Below are positions 35,491 through 45,118 of a DNA stretch of 58,256 bases, one piece after another. Numbering within the stretch: position 1 is the stretch's first letter; each line of letters begins with the position of its first letter. Below the pieces are notes generated by a model. It was not told where the DNA came from. It worked only from the letters and a program-made list of their open reading frames with translations, and made no database searches. The position numbers were made by a program, and so were the translations under genes. Origin of the DNA: Weissella viridescens. GTDB lineage: Bacteria > Bacillota > Bacilli > Lactobacillales > Lactobacillaceae. Location: contig NZ_JQBM01000002.1 in the NCBI RefSeq assembly GCF_001437355.1, positions 418,664 through 476,919 on the forward strand, given 5' to 3'.

Positions 35491-36120
35491 ATGATGCAAA
35501 TTAAGACGAAAATTCAAGTAGAAACAGCAACGGTAACAGACGACGCACCACTAAAGGTGGGTATTTTAGGTGGAACATTTAATCCGCCACATTATGGTCA
35601 CTTGATGATTGGAGAGCAAGTTGCTGATCAATTACACTTAGATCAGATTCGATTTATGCCCAATGCATTGCCACCGCATGTAGATGAGAAAAAAACAATC
35701 GATGCAAAAGATCGAGTGAACATGGTGCGTGCAGCCATTATGGGGAATCGACAATTTGATATTGAATTGAGCGAGGTGCTCCGCGGGGGAAAAAGCTATA
35801 CGTATGATACGATGGCTGCCCTCAAAGAAGCCCACCCAAATGTTGAGTATTACTTTATCATTGGTGGGGATGAGGTAGCTTATCTACCAACTTGGCATCG
35901 AATTGATGACCTGCTTGAATTAGTTCACTTTGTGGGCGTCCACCGTAAAGGACAGCCAACTGAGACGGACTACCCAGTCGAATGGGTTGAAATGCCTCAG
36001 CTTGAAATTAGTTCAACCGACATCCGTCAACGAATTGCCGAGCATCGCTCAGTAAGGTATCTGGTTCCCGATATGGTCGCAGCTTATATTTTCAAGGAAG
36101 GATTATATTTAAATGACTGA
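35491..36120 (+). CDS. nadD: Nicotinate-nucleotide adenylyltransferase NadD
   Basis: This 209-residue enzyme adenylates nicotinate mononucleotide in NAD synthesis. The nucleotidyltransferase motif GGTFNPPHYGHLM (about 28-40) and the C-terminal ISSTDIRQRI are intact, with FIIGGDEVAYLPTWHR between. About 20 residues precede the first strand, as in many lactobacilli; the first ATG pair (35491, 35494) is used because GAGGTAG lies upstream. It overlaps yqeK by 8 bases. Confidence 0.95.
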   Translation: MMQIKTKIQVETATVTDDAPLKVGILGGTFNPPHYGHLMIGEQVADQLHLDQIRFMPNALPPHVDEKKTIDAKDRVNMVRAAIMGNRQFDIELSEVLRGGKSYTYDTMAALKEAHPNVEYYFIIGGDEVAYLPTWHRIDDLLELVHFVGVHRKGQPTETDYPVEWVEMPQLEISSTDIRQRIAEHRSVRYLVPDMVAAYIFKEGLYLND

Positions 36121-36718
36121 TACAATTAACTTTCCAGTTTATACAGATAAGTATTTTTCCGGAACACGAGAAGATTTAATTAAGCTTGTTGAAGCACAAG
36201 TTTCAACATATCGTTTTGAGCATATTCTTCGTGTTGAAAAGATGGCTTTACAACTTGCTGAAAAATGGCAGGTTAATCCTGAAAAGGCTTCGATTGCTGC
36301 CTTAACGCATGATTATGCTAAAGAACGTTCTGATGCTGATTTTTTGGCGGTCATTGATGCTAAACACTTAGACCCAGACTTAAAAAGCTGGGGTAACTAT
36401 CTCTGGCATGGCGTTGTTGGGGCCGAAATGGTCCATGATGAGCTAGCCATTTCGGATCAGGATATTCTCGATGCAATTCGGCAACATACAACTGGTGCGG
36501 CCTATATGACAACGTTGAGCCAAATTATCTACATGGCGGATTACGTTGAGGCTGGCCGTGATTTTCCCGGGGTGACCGAAGTACGTCAGCTAGCTTTTGA
36601 TGATTTAGCAGCTAGCGTTGGTTGGCAAACACGTCACACCCTTGAATTTTTATTACAGAAACAGGGTCCCATTTATCCGGGAACCATGACAACATACAAC
36701 GAATGGAGTACGAAATAA
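36113..36718 (+). CDS. yqeK: YqeK, HD-domain diadenosine tetraphosphatase
   Basis: This 201-residue HD-superfamily metal hydrolase has the motif residues in RFEHILRVEKM, LTHDYAKE (the HD pair), HGVVGAEM and IRQHTTG, followed by IIYMADYVE. Members hydrolyse Ap4A symmetrically to two ADP. The gene overlaps nadD by 8 bases and ends one base before rsfS, a typical Firmicute arrangement. Confidence 0.93.
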   Translation: MTDTINFPVYTDKYFSGTREDLIKLVEAQVSTYRFEHILRVEKMALQLAEKWQVNPEKASIAALTHDYAKERSDADFLAVIDAKHLDPDLKSWGNYLWHGVVGAEMVHDELAISDQDILDAIRQHTTGAAYMTTLSQIIYMADYVEAGRDFPGVTEVRQLAFDDLAASVGWQTRHTLEFLLQKQGPIYPGTMTTYNEWSTK

Positions 36719-36719
36719 T

Positions 36720-37085
36720 ATGGCAGAATCAAAAATGTTAGAAGTGGCAGTTAAAGCTGCTGATAGTAAGCGCGCTGAGGATATCGTCGCATTAGATTTA
36801 GAAGGCATTAGCTTTATTGCTGATGAATACCTTATCATGCAAGCACCAACAGAACGTCAAGTTTTGGCAATTGCTGATGAAATTGTTGATCAAATGGAAA
36901 AAGCTGGTTTTGCTTTGACACGTCAAGAGGGACGTCGTGAAGGACAATGGGTTTTGTTGGACTACGGTGATTTGATTGTACACATCTTTAAGAATGATGT
37001 TCGTCATTTCTATAACCTTGAAAAGCTTTGGGGTGATGCACCAGAAATTGATATTTCTGACTGGGTGGAAGAGGATTCATTCTAA
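36720..37085 (+). CDS. rsfS: Ribosomal silencing factor RsfS
   Basis: This 121-residue protein binds L14 of the large subunit and blocks joining with 30S when nutrients are short. The characteristic segment EGRREGQWVLLDYGDLIVHI is present, followed by the FYNLEKLWGDAP end. The ATG comes one base after the yqeK stop, and its own stop overlaps the next start in TAATG, so translation is coupled on both sides. Confidence 0.95.
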   Translation: MAESKMLEVAVKAADSKRAEDIVALDLEGISFIADEYLIMQAPTERQVLAIADEIVDQMEKAGFALTRQEGRREGQWVLLDYGDLIVHIFKNDVRHFYNLEKLWGDAPEIDISDWVEEDSF

Positions 37086-37831
37086 TGAATTATGGCACTT
37101 TTGCGAGCCTTTATGATCAACTGTTTGACGAAGCGGCCTATGAGGATTGGTTTGCGTATGCGCAAAATACAATCAAAAAACCACAAGGTCGCTTGCTTGA
37201 ATTAGCAGGGGGCGCCGGTCGATTGGCCATTATGCTCAAGCAAGCAGGCTACCCTGAAGTGTTTAATTTTGATTTATCACCTGAAATGTTAAGTCTTGCA
37301 ATGACACATGCTCAGGAAGCTGACGTTGAGTTGCCATTGATTGAAGGTGACATGCGTGAATGGGCAGATTTGGATTTGAACTTTCAAACCATTACGTGTT
37401 TTGCTGACTCATTGAATTACTTAGCGAACCCTGCTGAACTTAAGCAAACATTTCAACAAGTATATGATCATTTGGAATCAGATGGGCAATTCTTATTTGA
37501 TGTGATTACACCAATTCAAACAGATGAAGTCTATCCAGGCTATATGTATAATTGGCATGATGATGAAACTGCCTTCATGTGGTCATCATATGGGGTAGAA
37601 GATGAAAAGCATACGGTTGAACATGAATTAACGTTCTTTGTGTATGAGGAAGAAATTGATGGTTACCGTCAACTTCAAGAGTTGCATACCGAAAAGACTT
37701 ACGCACTTAAGGTCTATCAAGATTTATTGGCAGAAGTTGGCTTTAAGCATGTTGAAGTGACCGCAGACTTTGGACGATCAGAACAAGTTGATCAAGCGAC
37801 CCGCTGGTTCTTCAACGTCACTAAGGGGTAA
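37085..37831 (+). CDS. yqeM: Class I SAM-dependent methyltransferase YqeM
   Basis: This 248-residue methyltransferase has motif I LLELAGGAGRLA, motif II region FNFDLSPEMLSLA, and DMREWADL with the acidic SAM contact. The acceptor is unknown; the place in the yqe cluster suggests a translation or RNA role, which is inference. It overlaps rsfS by one base and is followed by tmcAL after 6 bases. Confidence 0.92.
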   Translation: MNYGTFASLYDQLFDEAAYEDWFAYAQNTIKKPQGRLLELAGGAGRLAIMLKQAGYPEVFNFDLSPEMLSLAMTHAQEADVELPLIEGDMREWADLDLNFQTITCFADSLNYLANPAELKQTFQQVYDHLESDGQFLFDVITPIQTDEVYPGYMYNWHDDETAFMWSSYGVEDEKHTVEHELTFFVYEEEIDGYRQLQELHTEKTYALKVYQDLLAEVGFKHVEVTADFGRSEQVDQATRWFFNVTKG

Positions 37832-37837
37832 ACTAGC

Positions 37838-39022
37838 ATGCATGCGGTTGGATTGATAACGGAATATAATCCATTTCATAATGGTCATCTATATCATGTA
37901 CAAGAGGCTAAACGCGTCACCGGTGCGGATGCGGTAGTGGCAGTGATGAGCGGTAATTTTGTACAACGTGGGATGCCAGCTGTAATGGATAAATGGCAGC
38001 GAACAGCGTTAGCGCTGGAGGGTGGCGTGAATTTAGTGGTTGAATTACCCATTGCTTTCGCTGTACAGCCAGCGCATCTTTTTGCACGTGGCGCTGTAAT
38101 GTTATTGGCAGACCTACAAGTTGAAACGATTGTGTTTGGCGCTGAACATGCAGAGTTGGATTTTATGGGGTTAGCCCAGCAAGCACATGCCACATTAGCC
38201 GATTCGGAACACTTTAAACAAGATTATACGAAAACGTATGCGACCCAATTTAATGATGTGATTGAAGCGTTGGTCGGTTATCGAATTGAAAGTCCAAACG
38301 ATTTGTTGGGGTTTGCGTATGCTAATGCAGTCATTGAACTTGGCCTACAGGGTGAAATAAGTTTGCATCCCATCCAACGAAAGCAAGCACAATATCACGA
38401 TCGTGAGCTTGATCAAAACACTGAAGTGGCGAGTGCAACGGCACTACGATTAGCTAGTGGTCAGTCAGTTGACCAATTAAAGCAATATATGTCGACCACG
38501 GGTGCAACCGCTCTGTCAAGAGGTGGGCAAGTTGTACCAATTGATGAGGCATGGCTGACGAGTCTATTGTTTAAGGTACGCACAACGCCTGTTACGGGAC
38601 TTGAGCAAATTTACCAATTGAACGACGGATTGGCCTATCGTTTAAAAGCTTTAGCTGAAAAAAAACAGTATCTGACAGTTGCGGATCTTTTAGATGATTT
38701 CAAATCTAAAAGATATACGCGGTCACGGCTTAGCCGAAGCCTGTTATACGTATTATTAAATATGACACAAGTTGAGGTGATGACTGCGCTTAACCAACCT
38801 TATTTAAGAATTTTAGGTCAAGACCAGGTTGGTCGAAAATATCTGAAGTATATTCGTGATTTGACGCAACTCCCTGTGATTAATCGGGTCAGTCATCAGG
38901 ATGTACAAACAATCATGGCCCTTGATTATCGGGCGGGGATGATTTATCAGCTGTTTACACGGCCGGAATTTGATCAGTCTCCCCAAGATACGGGGCGTAC
39001 TCCAATATATTTTGAGAGGTGA
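37838..39022 (+). CDS. tmcAL: tRNA(Met) cytidine acetate ligase TmcAL
   Basis: This 394-residue enzyme (YlbM) activates acetate with ATP and acetylates C34 of elongator tRNA-Met. The nucleotidyltransferase-like HxGH motif is in TEYNPFHNGHLYHVQEA, followed by MSGNFVQRGMPAVMDKW and VVELP, all family hallmarks. It joins the yqe cluster here, as in many lactobacilli. The ribosome site is AAGGGG before ATG. A DUF177 gene follows after 5 bases. Confidence 0.94.
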   Translation: MHAVGLITEYNPFHNGHLYHVQEAKRVTGADAVVAVMSGNFVQRGMPAVMDKWQRTALALEGGVNLVVELPIAFAVQPAHLFARGAVMLLADLQVETIVFGAEHAELDFMGLAQQAHATLADSEHFKQDYTKTYATQFNDVIEALVGYRIESPNDLLGFAYANAVIELGLQGEISLHPIQRKQAQYHDRELDQNTEVASATALRLASGQSVDQLKQYMSTTGATALSRGGQVVPIDEAWLTSLLFKVRTTPVTGLEQIYQLNDGLAYRLKALAEKKQYLTVADLLDDFKSKRYTRSRLSRSLLYVLLNMTQVEVMTALNQPYLRILGQDQVGRKYLKYIRDLTQLPVINRVSHQDVQTIMALDYRAGMIYQLFTRPEFDQSPQDTGRTPIYFER

Positions 39023-39027
39023 ACATA

Positions 39028-39573
39028 ATGAAATGGCACTTTGCTGAGTTACAAAATTATAAAAATGAACCTTTAATGGTCGATGAAACGCTCGATCTAA
39101 AAGGACCAATGTTAGAGAAATTCTCGGATGTGATTTTAGATATTGAACCGATTCATGTGACCGGTTATATTCAAGCTGATCGAGACGATTTGCTCATTCA
39201 TTTACATTTAGCTACAACAATTGTCACCCCATCAAGTCGTTCATTGACACCAGTTGAATTGCCTCTAGAGACAGATATGGATGAAATCTATATCCAGGAG
39301 GCAGCGCACGCCGATCGCTATGAAGACGATGAAACTATTATCTTAGTTGAGCATGATTTAATTGATTTTGATGAAGCAATTATGGAGTCAATTGTGGTTT
39401 CGGTACCTATGCAAGTTCTTTCTGAAACAGAAAAAGAAACAGATGAAATGCCTTCTGGAAAAGATTGGGAAGTTATTTCTGAAGATGCTTACGCTGCTAG
39501 AAAGGCTGAAGATCCTGAAGCAAAACATACCCCATTGGCTGGCTTAGCTGATTTATTGAATGATGATGAATAA
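39028..39573 (+). CDS. yceD: YceD family protein (DUF177)
   Basis: This 181-residue acidic protein belongs to DUF177/YceD, implicated in 23S rRNA accumulation. The family order is visible: an N-terminal beta part (MKWHFAELQ), central DRDDLLIHLHLATTIVTPSSR and C-terminal acidic end LAGLADLLNDDE. I took the ATG with GAGAGGTG upstream; GTG at 39019 would overlap tmcAL. In most bacteria it is followed by rpmF (ribosomal protein L32). Here no rpmF reading frame exists before mutS. Confidence 0.88.
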   Translation: MKWHFAELQNYKNEPLMVDETLDLKGPMLEKFSDVILDIEPIHVTGYIQADRDDLLIHLHLATTIVTPSSRSLTPVELPLETDMDEIYIQEAAHADRYEDDETIILVEHDLIDFDEAIMESIVVSVPMQVLSETEKETDEMPSGKDWEVISEDAYAARKAEDPEAKHTPLAGLADLLNDDE

Positions 39574-39650
39574 CGATTTGACGCTTATTGGTATTCAAAC
39601 ACCGGTGAGCGTTTTTCAATACCACATGCTTGGATGGAAAGCGGGGGATT

Positions 39651-42287
39651 ATGGCAAAAAAAGCAACAACGACGCCCATGATGGCACAGTATAATGAAAT
39701 TAAGGCGCAGTACCCTGACGCATTTTTATTCTATCGACTGGGTGATTTTTATGAGTTGTTTAATGAGGATGCAGTCAAGGGATCACAAATTCTTGAATTG
39801 ACGCTAACACAGCGCAATAAAAATTCGGAAAATCCAATTCCGATGGCAGGTGTGCCACACCATGCTGCACAAAACTATATCGATATCTTGGTGGATCAAG
39901 GTTATAAGGTCGCTGTAGTCGAGCAAATGGAGAACCCAGCTGATGCTGAGGGAATGGTTAAACGCGAGGTCGTCCAACTGGTTACACCAGGAACGCGGAT
40001 GAAAGACTCTGCAGATGCGGCTAAGGAAAACAACTATTTAGTTGGTTTGACTATGGCAGATGATCACCAATGCTTTGGATTAGCATATGCTGATTTATCA
40101 ACAGGTGAGCTAAAGGTAACCCGTGTTCAAACAGTGAATGCTGTGCTAAATGAACTAAGCCGCTTAGAGACAAAAGAAATTGTCACCACTGGAGATTTAC
40201 CCGATGATTTGAATGCAACGTTGACTAATTTAGGAATTTTAAAATCAAAGCAAACAGAATTTTTAAACAATGCGGAAGTTTCATATTTGAATCAAAATTT
40301 GAGTGATGATTTAGAAATTAAAACGACCAATTTGTTGTTGAGTTATTTATTTACAACGCAAAAGCGTTCATTGGATCACCTACAAATTGCACAACCTTAT
40401 GAAGTAGCCCAATTCTTAAAACTTGACCGTAATTCACGAGCAAATCTTGAAATTACAACTAATTTACGGACACAAAAACGTTCGGGAACGTTGCTTTGGC
40501 TTTTGGATAATACCAAGACAGCCATGGGTGGTCGAATGTTGAAGCAATGGCTTGAGCAACCGCTTTTGGACCGTTCAACGCTTGAGCAACGTTATGATAA
40601 GATTGCCATCCTAATTGATGAATACTTTACTCGGGTAGCTTTACAAGAAAAGTTACAACAGGTATATGACTTGGAACGTTTAGCCGGACGGATAGCATAT
40701 GGGACAGCTAACGGACGCGATTTGTTGCAACTGCGCAATTCATTACGAGCGATGCCTGAAATTATTGATTTATTAGCGGACCTCGATCAAACGATTTTTG
40801 GTGACTTTATAAAACAACTCGATCCGGTTTCGGATTTAGAAGCATTAATTACTGAAGCAATTGATGATGATGCGCCTATCTCAGTGACGGATGGTGGCCT
40901 AATCAAGAGTGGCTTTAATCAACAGCTCGATAGTTATCGAAAAGTCACAACAAATGGTAAGCAATGGTTGGCTGATTTAGAAGCAACTGAACGTGAGGCC
41001 ACTGGCATTAATTCGCTAAAAATTGGGTACAATAAGGTTTTTGGGTACTATATCGAGGTGACCAAGGCCAATATTGATAAACTAGATCCGGAACGTTATA
41101 CCCGAAAACAAACCCTGGTGAACGCTGAACGTTTCATCACCCCAGAATTGAAAGAACATGAGCAAGAAATTCTTGAAGCACAAACAGAATCGAGTGACCT
41201 AGAATATCGTTTGTTCGTTGAAGTTCGCGATACAATTAAAACGAATATTGCTCGAATTCAGCAGTTAGCCAATGCGATTTCAACCTTGGATGTCTTACTT
41301 TCATTGGCAACAGTGGCAGAAGATTACCATTTTGTCCGTCCAGAACTTACCGATGAAGAAACCATTGATATCAAAGATGGACGTCATCCGGTAGTTGAAA
41401 AAGTATTGGGGCATCAAAGTTATGTTGCCAATGATGTGACCATGTCACCAGATGATTTGATTTTATTGATTACTGGTCCAAACATGTCAGGTAAATCAAC
41501 TTATATGCGTCAATTAGCTTTGACTGTCGTCATGGCACAAATTGGTTCATTTGTACCAGCAAGTTCAGCAAAGTTACCAATTTTCGATCAAATCTTTACG
41601 CGAATTGGCGCAGCCGACGATTTGATTTCTGGGAATTCAACTTTCATGGTTGAGATGGCTGAAGCCAATACAGCTCTTCAGAATGCGACAAGTCATTCAC
41701 TGATTCTTTTTGATGAACTTGGGCGTGGAACGGCGACATATGATGGTATGGCTCTAGCCCAAGCAATTATTGAGTATGTCCATGCGCATACGCATGCAAA
41801 AACGCTCTTTTCGACCCACTATCATGAATTAACTGAATTGGCAGAGTCACTGCCACATTTACGTAATATTCATGTTGGTGCAACTGAAGAGAATGGTGAA
41901 TTGGTCTTTTCACATAAAATTTTAGATGGTCCAGCTGACCAAAGTTATGGTATTAATGTGGCGAAGCTTGCTGGATTACCAGATTCCCTCATCAGCCGGG
42001 CGACAGAGATTCTGCATGGGTTAGAAGCTCAGGGCGCAAGTGTGAATGAAACGGAAAATGAACCTGAACATTTAGCAGAGCCGAGTGCAGTGTATCAAGC
42101 GCAATCGGTCGCAGCAGTGGCTGAACCTGTGGACACCACTGATGATCAATTGGATTTATTCCAAATTGAAACTAGTCAACAAAGTCAACTGGTGGCCGAA
42201 GAAGTTCAAAATTTGAATTTAGCAGCGTTAACACCACTAGAAGCCATGATGAAGATTAATCAATGGCAAAACCAATTACGTGAATAA
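39651..42287 (+). CDS. mutS: DNA mismatch repair protein MutS
   Basis: This 878-residue ATPase recognises mismatches. The N-terminal mismatch-binding Phe-x-Glu is in [11 protein letters not shown] (after about residue 30). The clamp and lever domains follow, then the ATPase with Walker [10 protein letters not shown] (about 609-617), the [20 protein letters not shown] block and Walker [11 protein letters not shown], and the [15 protein letters not shown] switch. The C-terminal tail carries a probable clamp-binding QLDLFQ motif. ATG 39651 follows a G-rich ribosome site; an in-frame TTG at 39630 is less likely. mutL follows after 17 bases. Confidence 0.97.
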   Translation: MAKKATTTPMMAQYNEIKAQYPDAFLFYRLGDFYELFNEDAVKGSQILELTLTQRNKNSENPIPMAGVPHHAAQNYIDILVDQGYKVAVVEQMENPADAEGMVKREVVQLVTPGTRMKDSADAAKENNYLVGLTMADDHQCFGLAYADLSTGELKVTRVQTVNAVLNELSRLETKEIVTTGDLPDDLNATLTNLGILKSKQTEFLNNAEVSYLNQNLSDDLEIKTTNLLLSYLFTTQKRSLDHLQIAQPYEVAQFLKLDRNSRANLEITTNLRTQKRSGTLLWLLDNTKTAMGGRMLKQWLEQPLLDRSTLEQRYDKIAILIDEYFTRVALQEKLQQVYDLERLAGRIAYGTANGRDLLQLRNSLRAMPEIIDLLADLDQTIFGDFIKQLDPVSDLEALITEAIDDDAPISVTDGGLIKSGFNQQLDSYRKVTTNGKQWLADLEATEREATGINSLKIGYNKVFGYYIEVTKANIDKLDPERYTRKQTLVNAERFITPELKEHEQEILEAQTESSDLEYRLFVEVRDTIKTNIARIQQLANAISTLDVLLSLATVAEDYHFVRPELTDEETIDIKDGRHPVVEKVLGHQSYVANDVTMSPDDLILLITGPNMSGKSTYMRQLALTVVMAQIGSFVPASSAKLPIFDQIFTRIGAADDLISGNSTFMVEMAEANTALQNATSHSLILFDELGRGTATYDGMALAQAIIEYVHAHTHAKTLFSTHYHELTELAESLPHLRNIHVGATEENGELVFSHKILDGPADQSYGINVAKLAGLPDSLISRATEILHGLEAQGASVNETENEPEHLAEPSAVYQAQSVAAVAEPVDTTDDQLDLFQIETSQQSQLVAEEVQNLNLAALTPLEAMMKINQWQNQLRE

Positions 42288-42304
42288 CGAGGAAGGAGGG
42301 CAGG

Positions 42305-44302
42305 ATGACGCAAATTCAAGTCTTATCAGAAAATTTGTCGAATCAAATTGCGGCAGGTGAAGTGATTGAACGACCAGCATCGGTTGTTAAAGAACTGGCT
42401 GAAAATGCAATTGATGCCCAAGCGCAACATATTGATATTTTAGTTGAAGATGCCGGTATAAAATCAATTCGTGTGATTGATGACGGTAACGGTATTCCTG
42501 AAACAGAAGCTTTGAAGGCTTTTGAACGTCATGCGACATCTAAAATCACCTCAAGGCATGATTTGTTTCGGATTAACTCGTTAGGCTTTCGTGGTGAGGC
42601 CCTTCCTTCGATTGCATCTGTTAGTGATGTTGTTTTGAAAACGGCAACGGCAGATCAAGATGCTGGGAAGCTGGTTCACATTCGTGGTGGTGAAGTTCAA
42701 GAAGAGACCGGGACAACTGCTCGTAAAGGAACAGACATTACTGTGAATGACGTGTTTTATAACACGCCAGCACGGTTAAAGTATTTGAAATCACAATCAA
42801 CTGAACTTTCAAAAATTGTAGATGTGGTTAATCGCTTGGCCTTAAGTCACCCGGATGTTAGTTTCCATTTAGTGCATCAAAAGAAAGAACTTTTACGAAC
42901 ATCGGGAAATGGTGAGCTACAGCAAGTGGTAGCAGCAGTCTATGGAATTCAGCAGGCACGTAAAATGATTGCGTTTAGTGCTGAGGATGACGATTTTAAA
43001 ATTAATGGACTAACATCATTACCTGAGTTAACGCGGGCTAACCGTTCATATATTTCTTTGATTATTAATGGTCGATATATTAAAAACTATCAATTATCAA
43101 ATGCTGTTGTAAAAGGGTATGGTTCAAAATTGATGGTGGGGCGTTTTCCAATAAGCGTGTTGGAAATTGAAATGGATCCGTTATTGATTGACGTAAACGT
43201 ACACCCGCAAAAGCACGAAGTGCGTTTATCTAAAGAAACTGAATTAGTCGCGTTAATTGAAAACACAATCTATAATCGGATTGCCCAAGAAAATCTCGTT
43301 CCAAACGCCTATCAAAATTATTTAGGCGAAGCGACAACTCAAGCAAATGATGATTTTGTGAGTCAGCTGAACGAAACATCCGCACCGTTCCGTTCCGAAG
43401 CACAGCCATCCATTGATGTTGCACCAGAAGTTGTACCTGAGGTAGAGGTACAGCCTGAGTCAGAACCGATGGTGAAACCTGATCAGGTCATTGAACCAAT
43501 TACGGTGACGACGCAATCAGATTTAACGCAAACGGATGTCCAAGCATTTGCTGCACGATATGCACATCCAGCTTCAGCCTTTGATGATGTTATCGCTGAT
43601 ACAGGTGTATCAGGTGCAACGTACGTAGGACAACAAGAAGAACTGGATTTTCAAACGACAACTCAAGCCGAGCGAACAGGCTTGCCAGAATTGAGTTATT
43701 TTGGGCAAATGCATGGAACATTTTTGTTTGCCCAGCGGCCTGAAGGTCTTTACATGATTGATCAACATGCAGCTCAAGAACGGATTAAGTACGAGTATTA
43801 TCGTGATGAAATTGCTAAGGAAGGTCTCGAGAGTCAACGCTTGTTGGTACCTATTGTTTTGGAATATGCCACTGCGGATGCATTGAAAATTTCTGGACAA
43901 CTAGATGAGTTAGCTAACTTGGGGATTCATTTAGAGCCATTTGGGACGAATACATTCATTATGCATGATCATCCAGCCTGGTTCCCAGTTGGTCAAGAGG
44001 AAGCAACGGTCCGTGAAATGATTGACTGGCTCTTGCGGGATGGGACATTGACGCTCGCCCAGTTTAGAGAGCGAACGGCAATTATGATGGCCTGCAAGCG
44101 GTCAATCAAGGCGCACTGGGCCTTGAACGATTATGAGGCTCAAGGATTGTTAGATCAATTGCGTGAAACAAAGAACCCATATAATTGTCCGCATGGTCGC
44201 CCTGTGATGGTGACGTTTACCATGAGTGACATGGAAAAAATGTTTAAACGGATTCAAGATTCACACGAATCATGGGTTGAATATGATGAACATCCATTCT
44301 AA
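42305..44302 (+). CDS. mutL: DNA mismatch repair protein MutL with endonuclease motif
   Basis: This 665-residue protein couples mismatch recognition to repair. The GHKL ATPase motifs are ELAENAIDA, DDGNGI and GFRGEAL. A Pro/Glu-rich linker (about 360-410) joins the C-terminal domain. That domain has the metal-dependent nicking motif DQHA(X)2E(X)4E at residues 486-497, plus ACKRS and CPHGRP (Cys628), so it should act as an endonuclease, in line with a bacterium lacking MutH. The ribosome site GGAAGGAGG is strong. Confidence 0.97.
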   Translation: MTQIQVLSENLSNQIAAGEVIERPASVVKELAENAIDAQAQHIDILVEDAGIKSIRVIDDGNGIPETEALKAFERHATSKITSRHDLFRINSLGFRGEALPSIASVSDVVLKTATADQDAGKLVHIRGGEVQEETGTTARKGTDITVNDVFYNTPARLKYLKSQSTELSKIVDVVNRLALSHPDVSFHLVHQKKELLRTSGNGELQQVVAAVYGIQQARKMIAFSAEDDDFKINGLTSLPELTRANRSYISLIINGRYIKNYQLSNAVVKGYGSKLMVGRFPISVLEIEMDPLLIDVNVHPQKHEVRLSKETELVALIENTIYNRIAQENLVPNAYQNYLGEATTQANDDFVSQLNETSAPFRSEAQPSIDVAPEVVPEVEVQPESEPMVKPDQVIEPITVTTQSDLTQTDVQAFAARYAHPASAFDDVIADTGVSGATYVGQQEELDFQTTTQAERTGLPELSYFGQMHGTFLFAQRPEGLYMIDQHAAQERIKYEYYRDEIAKEGLESQRLLVPIVLEYATADALKISGQLDELANLGIHLEPFGTNTFIMHDHPAWFPVGQEEATVREMIDWLLRDGTLTLAQFRERTAIMMACKRSIKAHWALNDYEAQGLLDQLRETKNPYNCPHGRPVMVTFTMSDMEKMFKRIQDSHESWVEYDEHPF

Positions 44303-44321
44303 GGAAAGCAGGGAGAGCTAA

Positions 44322-44777
44322 ATGCTAAAAGCACGGGTTATGTTCGCGACGATTACGGGGAATAATGAGGCTGTGGCGAACATTATTGTCAAAGCCTTCG
44401 AGAAGGCAGCAGTCGATGTTACTCGCGAACAAATTGAATTAATTGATCCGCATACGATTACTAAAGCGAATACCGATATTTTAGTCTTGGTTCCCTACAC
44501 ATTTGACTTGGGATCAATTCCTGATGAAGCGCTGGATTTTTATGATGATTTAGCCGAAGTGCAGTTACCAGAGATTGTATATGGGGTGGCTGGCTCAGGT
44601 GATGATTATTATGGAAAAGATTATTGTACAGCGGTTGATACTTTTGAAGCGCGTTTAGCCGAAACTGGTGCTAAACAAGGGGCTCCGGGCGTGAAAGTAA
44701 ATTTGTATCCTGATCAAACGGATGCCGAACATTTACAGGCCTTTGTCAAAAGGCTATTGGCTAACTTTGAAAAATAG
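44322..44777 (+). CDS. Flavodoxin-like protein
   Basis: This 151-residue protein has a flavodoxin fold: phosphate-binding loop FATITGNNEAVANII at residues 8-22, ILVLVPYTFDLGSIPDEALDFYDDL near the isoalloxazine loop, and YGVAGSGDDYYGKDYCTAVD before the last strands. It should bind FMN and carry electrons. The aromatic flavin contacts in the 90s loop (DDYYGKDY) are present. It starts 19 bases after mutL, behind AGGGAGAG. Electron partners are not in the window. Confidence 0.9.
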   Translation: MLKARVMFATITGNNEAVANIIVKAFEKAAVDVTREQIELIDPHTITKANTDILVLVPYTFDLGSIPDEALDFYDDLAEVQLPEIVYGVAGSGDDYYGKDYCTAVDTFEARLAETGAKQGAPGVKVNLYPDQTDAEHLQAFVKRLLANFEK

Positions 44778-44812
44778 TTTAATTGGTCCTTTTCTTTTAA
44801 AAAAAGTGTGCG

Positions 44813-44818
44813 TATAAT
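44813..44818 (+). promoter_or_regulatory. -10 element of the thrS T-box transcript
   Basis: A perfect TATAAT with only a weak T-rich -35 region (about 44790). It lies immediately before the leader RNA. Confidence 0.5.
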
Positions 44819-44823
44819 AATAA

Positions 44824-45076
44824 TCAAATAGAACGTTGACGAAGATATGTCGTAGAAATCACAACTTGTTTAGAGAGTCCTAGTGGGTGGAAATGGACCA
44901 GGTTGTTTTTACGGTACTCCTTCCGAGTCAGCTGGTAAACCAGTTGCGTATTCTCGCGTTAAGAGAACTAGAGTGTTGGCCTAATTTTTGATTACGCTAA
45001 CTGAACTCGGGTGGTACCACGTAAAAGACGTCCCGTTATGTTACATATACTATGTAGCATAACGGGATTTTTTTAT
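44824..45076 (+). promoter_or_regulatory. T-box riboswitch controlling thrS
   Basis: The core GGGTGGTACCACG (45009-45021) is the T-box antiterminator sequence. The terminator is TCCCGTTATG paired with CATAACGGGA (about 45030-45069), followed by a T-run. Upstream, the AGAGAG sequence near 44872-44877 and the TAGTGGGTGG region form the apical part of Stem I. In CGGTACTCCTTCCGAG the threonine codon ACT (44916-44918) is the best specifier. Uncharged tRNA-Thr should favour read-through into thrS. Confidence 0.9.
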
Positions 45077-45118
45077 GGCAGAATCAGTCAACAAATATAA
45101 TCTAAGGAGCATGAACAA

